From an uncultured Clostridia bacterium (GTDB taxonomy: Bacteria > Bacillota > Clostridia > Oscillospirales > Acutalibacteraceae), in the NCBI GenBank assembly GCA_944381295.1, contig CALWKP010000022.1, positions 1-7,837 of the forward strand: 7,837 nt of DNA. The letters run 5' to 3'. Shown piece by piece: positions 6,978 through 7,837 of the stretch. Position 1 is the first letter of the stretch. The number at the start of each line of letters is the position of its first letter. Both the position numbers and the translations under genes were made by a program. The notes beneath the pieces are model-generated. The model was given only the letters and a program-made list of their open reading frames with translations. It was not told the origin of the DNA and ran no database searches.

Positions 6978-6990
6978 CCGGAAAACAAAG

Positions 6991-7048
6991 AACAAAACCC
7001 GGAAGCTTTTTGCGCTGTAACAGCTTCAAAAGGCTCCGGGTTTTGTTT
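6991..7048 (+). terminator. Long intrinsic terminator after the DUF362 gene
   Basis: The arms AACAAAACCCGG (6991-7002) and CCGGGTTTTGTT (7036-7047) pair perfectly. After one bulged A, AGCTTTTTG (7004-7012) pairs with CAAAAGGCT (7027-7035) with one wobble, and GCTG (7014-7017) pairs with CAGC (7021-7024) at the tip. The 3' arm ends in TTTTGTTT on the plus strand. The stem is near-symmetric and lies between convergent genes, so it may also act on the minus strand. Confidence 0.72.
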
Positions 7049-7124
7049 AAATATTTCTTGGTACAAGTTGGGATCATATTTCTTTTACAACTCCCGCTTT
7101 TGCGGCATCACTTCCCAAAGCAGC

Positions 7125-7376
7125 TTATTCTTCTGTCTCGTCTTCAAAGGAATAGTTGTTCAGTTCTTCAAAGTCCAGAAATTCCGCCAGCGTCATATTG
7201 AATGCAAGAGCAATTTTATGAAGGGTCTTGATCCTTGGATTTTCGGTCAGACCGCGTACAATATTGTCCAGAGTGGACTGCTTGACATCGCTCATAGCGG
7301 CAAGCTTATTAATGGAGATTCCGCGTGCCTTACATAGATTACGGATTCTTTTTCGATAAAGTTCTGCGTATTCCAT
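7125..7376 (-). CDS. Small XRE-family (Cro/CI-type) transcriptional regulator
   Basis: The 83-residue protein is almost entirely one HTH_3 domain. Its first helix is YRKRIRNLCKARG (7-19), followed by the turn-helix INKLAAMSDVK (22-32), a recognition helix QSTLDNIVRG (33-42), and the closing helices TLHKIALAFN (51-60) and LAEFLDF (63-69). An acidic tail EDETEE ends it. No ligand-binding or dimerization domain is visible, so it probably binds DNA as a small dimer, like other single-domain XRE proteins; its targets are unknown. The ATG is preceded on the minus strand by AGAGGAGA (complement of 7383-7390) at good spacing. It lies 60 nt downstream of the MATE gene on the same strand with no obvious terminator and only a weak promoter candidate between them, so co-transcription is possible. 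Confidence 0.9.
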   Translation of the reverse strand: MEYAELYRKRIRNLCKARGISINKLAAMSDVKQSTLDNIVRGLTENPRIKTLHKIALAFNMTLAEFLDFEELNNYSFEDETEE

Positions 7377-7436
7377 AAGTTCTCTCCTCTTAGCGATGAA
7401 CCGTTTGGTGAGATGATAGCAGCAGATAGGAGGGCC

Positions 7437-7837
7437 TTAATCCTTGGCAGCTTCTTTGGCACCTAATTCCCGCCATACGGTCGCCATCATGGTGGAGAAA
7501 CATAAAATTCCGCCCGCCGCATTGGAAATCGGTTCCGCGATAAATACGCCGTTGACCCCTAAGGACCCAACCATCGGAAGAAGTAAAGTCAGTGGGACAA
7601 CGATCACAACTTTGCGCAACAGGGAAAAGAAAATTGCGTGGCGGGATTTTCCAAGAGAGACAAACGTGGATTGTCCGGAAAATTGCAGGGACATCATGAA
7701 AAATCCGAAGAAATACAGTTTGAGGGCTTCCGCGCCATGTTCGATGACGTCCGGTTCATTGGTGAACATCCGCATACAGAACTCCGGCAGTAAAATCACC
7801 AGAAGCCAGGCGGCTACCGAGTAGGCGGCGCCAATCG
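7437..7837 (-). CDS. MATE-family multidrug/cation efflux transporter, C-terminal part (partial)
   Basis: 132 codons of the 3' end are present. The frame stays open through the window edge (IGAAYSVAAW precedes the GTG at 7799), so the gene begins outside and that GTG is internal. MATE proteins are inner-membrane antiporters using Na+ or H+ gradients to export drugs or other small molecules. Four hydrophobic segments are visible: one through AWLLVILLPEFC, ALKLYFFGFFMMSLQFSG, VVIVVPLTLLLPMVG, and GVFIAEPISNAAGGILCFST. The segment after LPEF with CMRMFTNEPDVIEHG, and the LGVNGVFIAEPIS region, resemble the last helices of clostridial MATE transporters. The tail GAKEAAKD is short and charged. Substrate cannot be inferred. 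The XRE regulator lies directly downstream. Confidence 0.9.
   Translation of the reverse strand, partial: IGAAYSVAAWLLVILLPEFCMRMFTNEPDVIEHGAEALKLYFFGFFMMSLQFSGQSTFVSLGKSRHAIFFSLLRKVVIVVPLTLLLPMVGSLGVNGVFIAEPISNAAGGILCFSTMMATVWRELGAKEAAKD

Noticed and set aside
7094..7105. Small CCGC/GCGG hairpin with a four-T loop between the XRE stop and the long terminator
   Set aside because: The stem is only four pairs and has no U-tract on either strand, so it is not supported as a terminator.
6959..7337. Two plus-strand open frames (6959-7201 and 7068-7337) across the terminator zone and the XRE gene
   Set aside because: They run through the hairpin region and antisense to the XRE gene, with no ribosome site and no recognisable protein features.
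7444..7824. 126-codon plus-strand open frame opposite the MATE gene
   Set aside because: The minus strand encodes clear hydrophobic MATE helices continuing off the window. The plus-strand translation has no domain-like features.

Overview
The window reads as a stretch of chromosome from an anaerobic Clostridia-type Firmicute, possibly a Lachnospiraceae relative. The evidence is strong AGGAGG-like ribosome sites, GC-rich but Firmicute-style proteins, a ferredoxin-like DUF362 protein, a clostridial-type MATE transporter and short intergenic gaps. The species cannot be named from the sequence alone.

Bases 1-5593 hold the 3' part of a tightly packed plus-strand tetrapyrrole operon: the end of hemA (glutamyl-tRNA reductase), a single-domain precorrin-2 dehydrogenase, hemC, a cobA/hemD fusion, hemB, hemL and a short CbiX/SirB-type chelatase. 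Most junctions overlap or nearly touch, which suggests one mRNA with translational coupling. A strong intrinsic terminator closes the operon at 5605-5653. Together the products would take glutamyl-tRNA to glutamate-1-semialdehyde (HemA), 5-aminolevulinate (HemL), porphobilinogen (HemB), hydroxymethylbilane (HemC), uroporphyrinogen III (HemD half) and precorrin-2 (CobA half). The dehydrogenase then makes sirohydrochlorin, and the chelatase inserts Fe2+ (siroheme) or Co2+ (corrinoid route). No protoheme-branch gene (hemE onward) lies in the window.

Bases 5654-6926 hold a separate transcription unit. It has a good sigma-A-type promoter, a leader of about 105 nt with possible RNA structure, and a TTG-started 369-residue DUF362 protein with two ferredoxin-type motifs. 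The second motif has Tyr where its first Cys should be.

Bases 6927-7124 are a non-coding convergence zone with two hairpins. One has a U-tract for the minus strand and the other serves the plus strand. Beyond it, on the minus strand, are a small XRE-family regulator (7125-7376) and the C-terminal part of a MATE transporter (7437 to the window edge).

Most of the window is well-understood biosynthesis. The items worth a second look are the apparently dimer-domain-less HemA, the Cys-to-Tyr change in the DUF362 protein, and that gene's leader RNA. I found no convincing novel multi-gene system.
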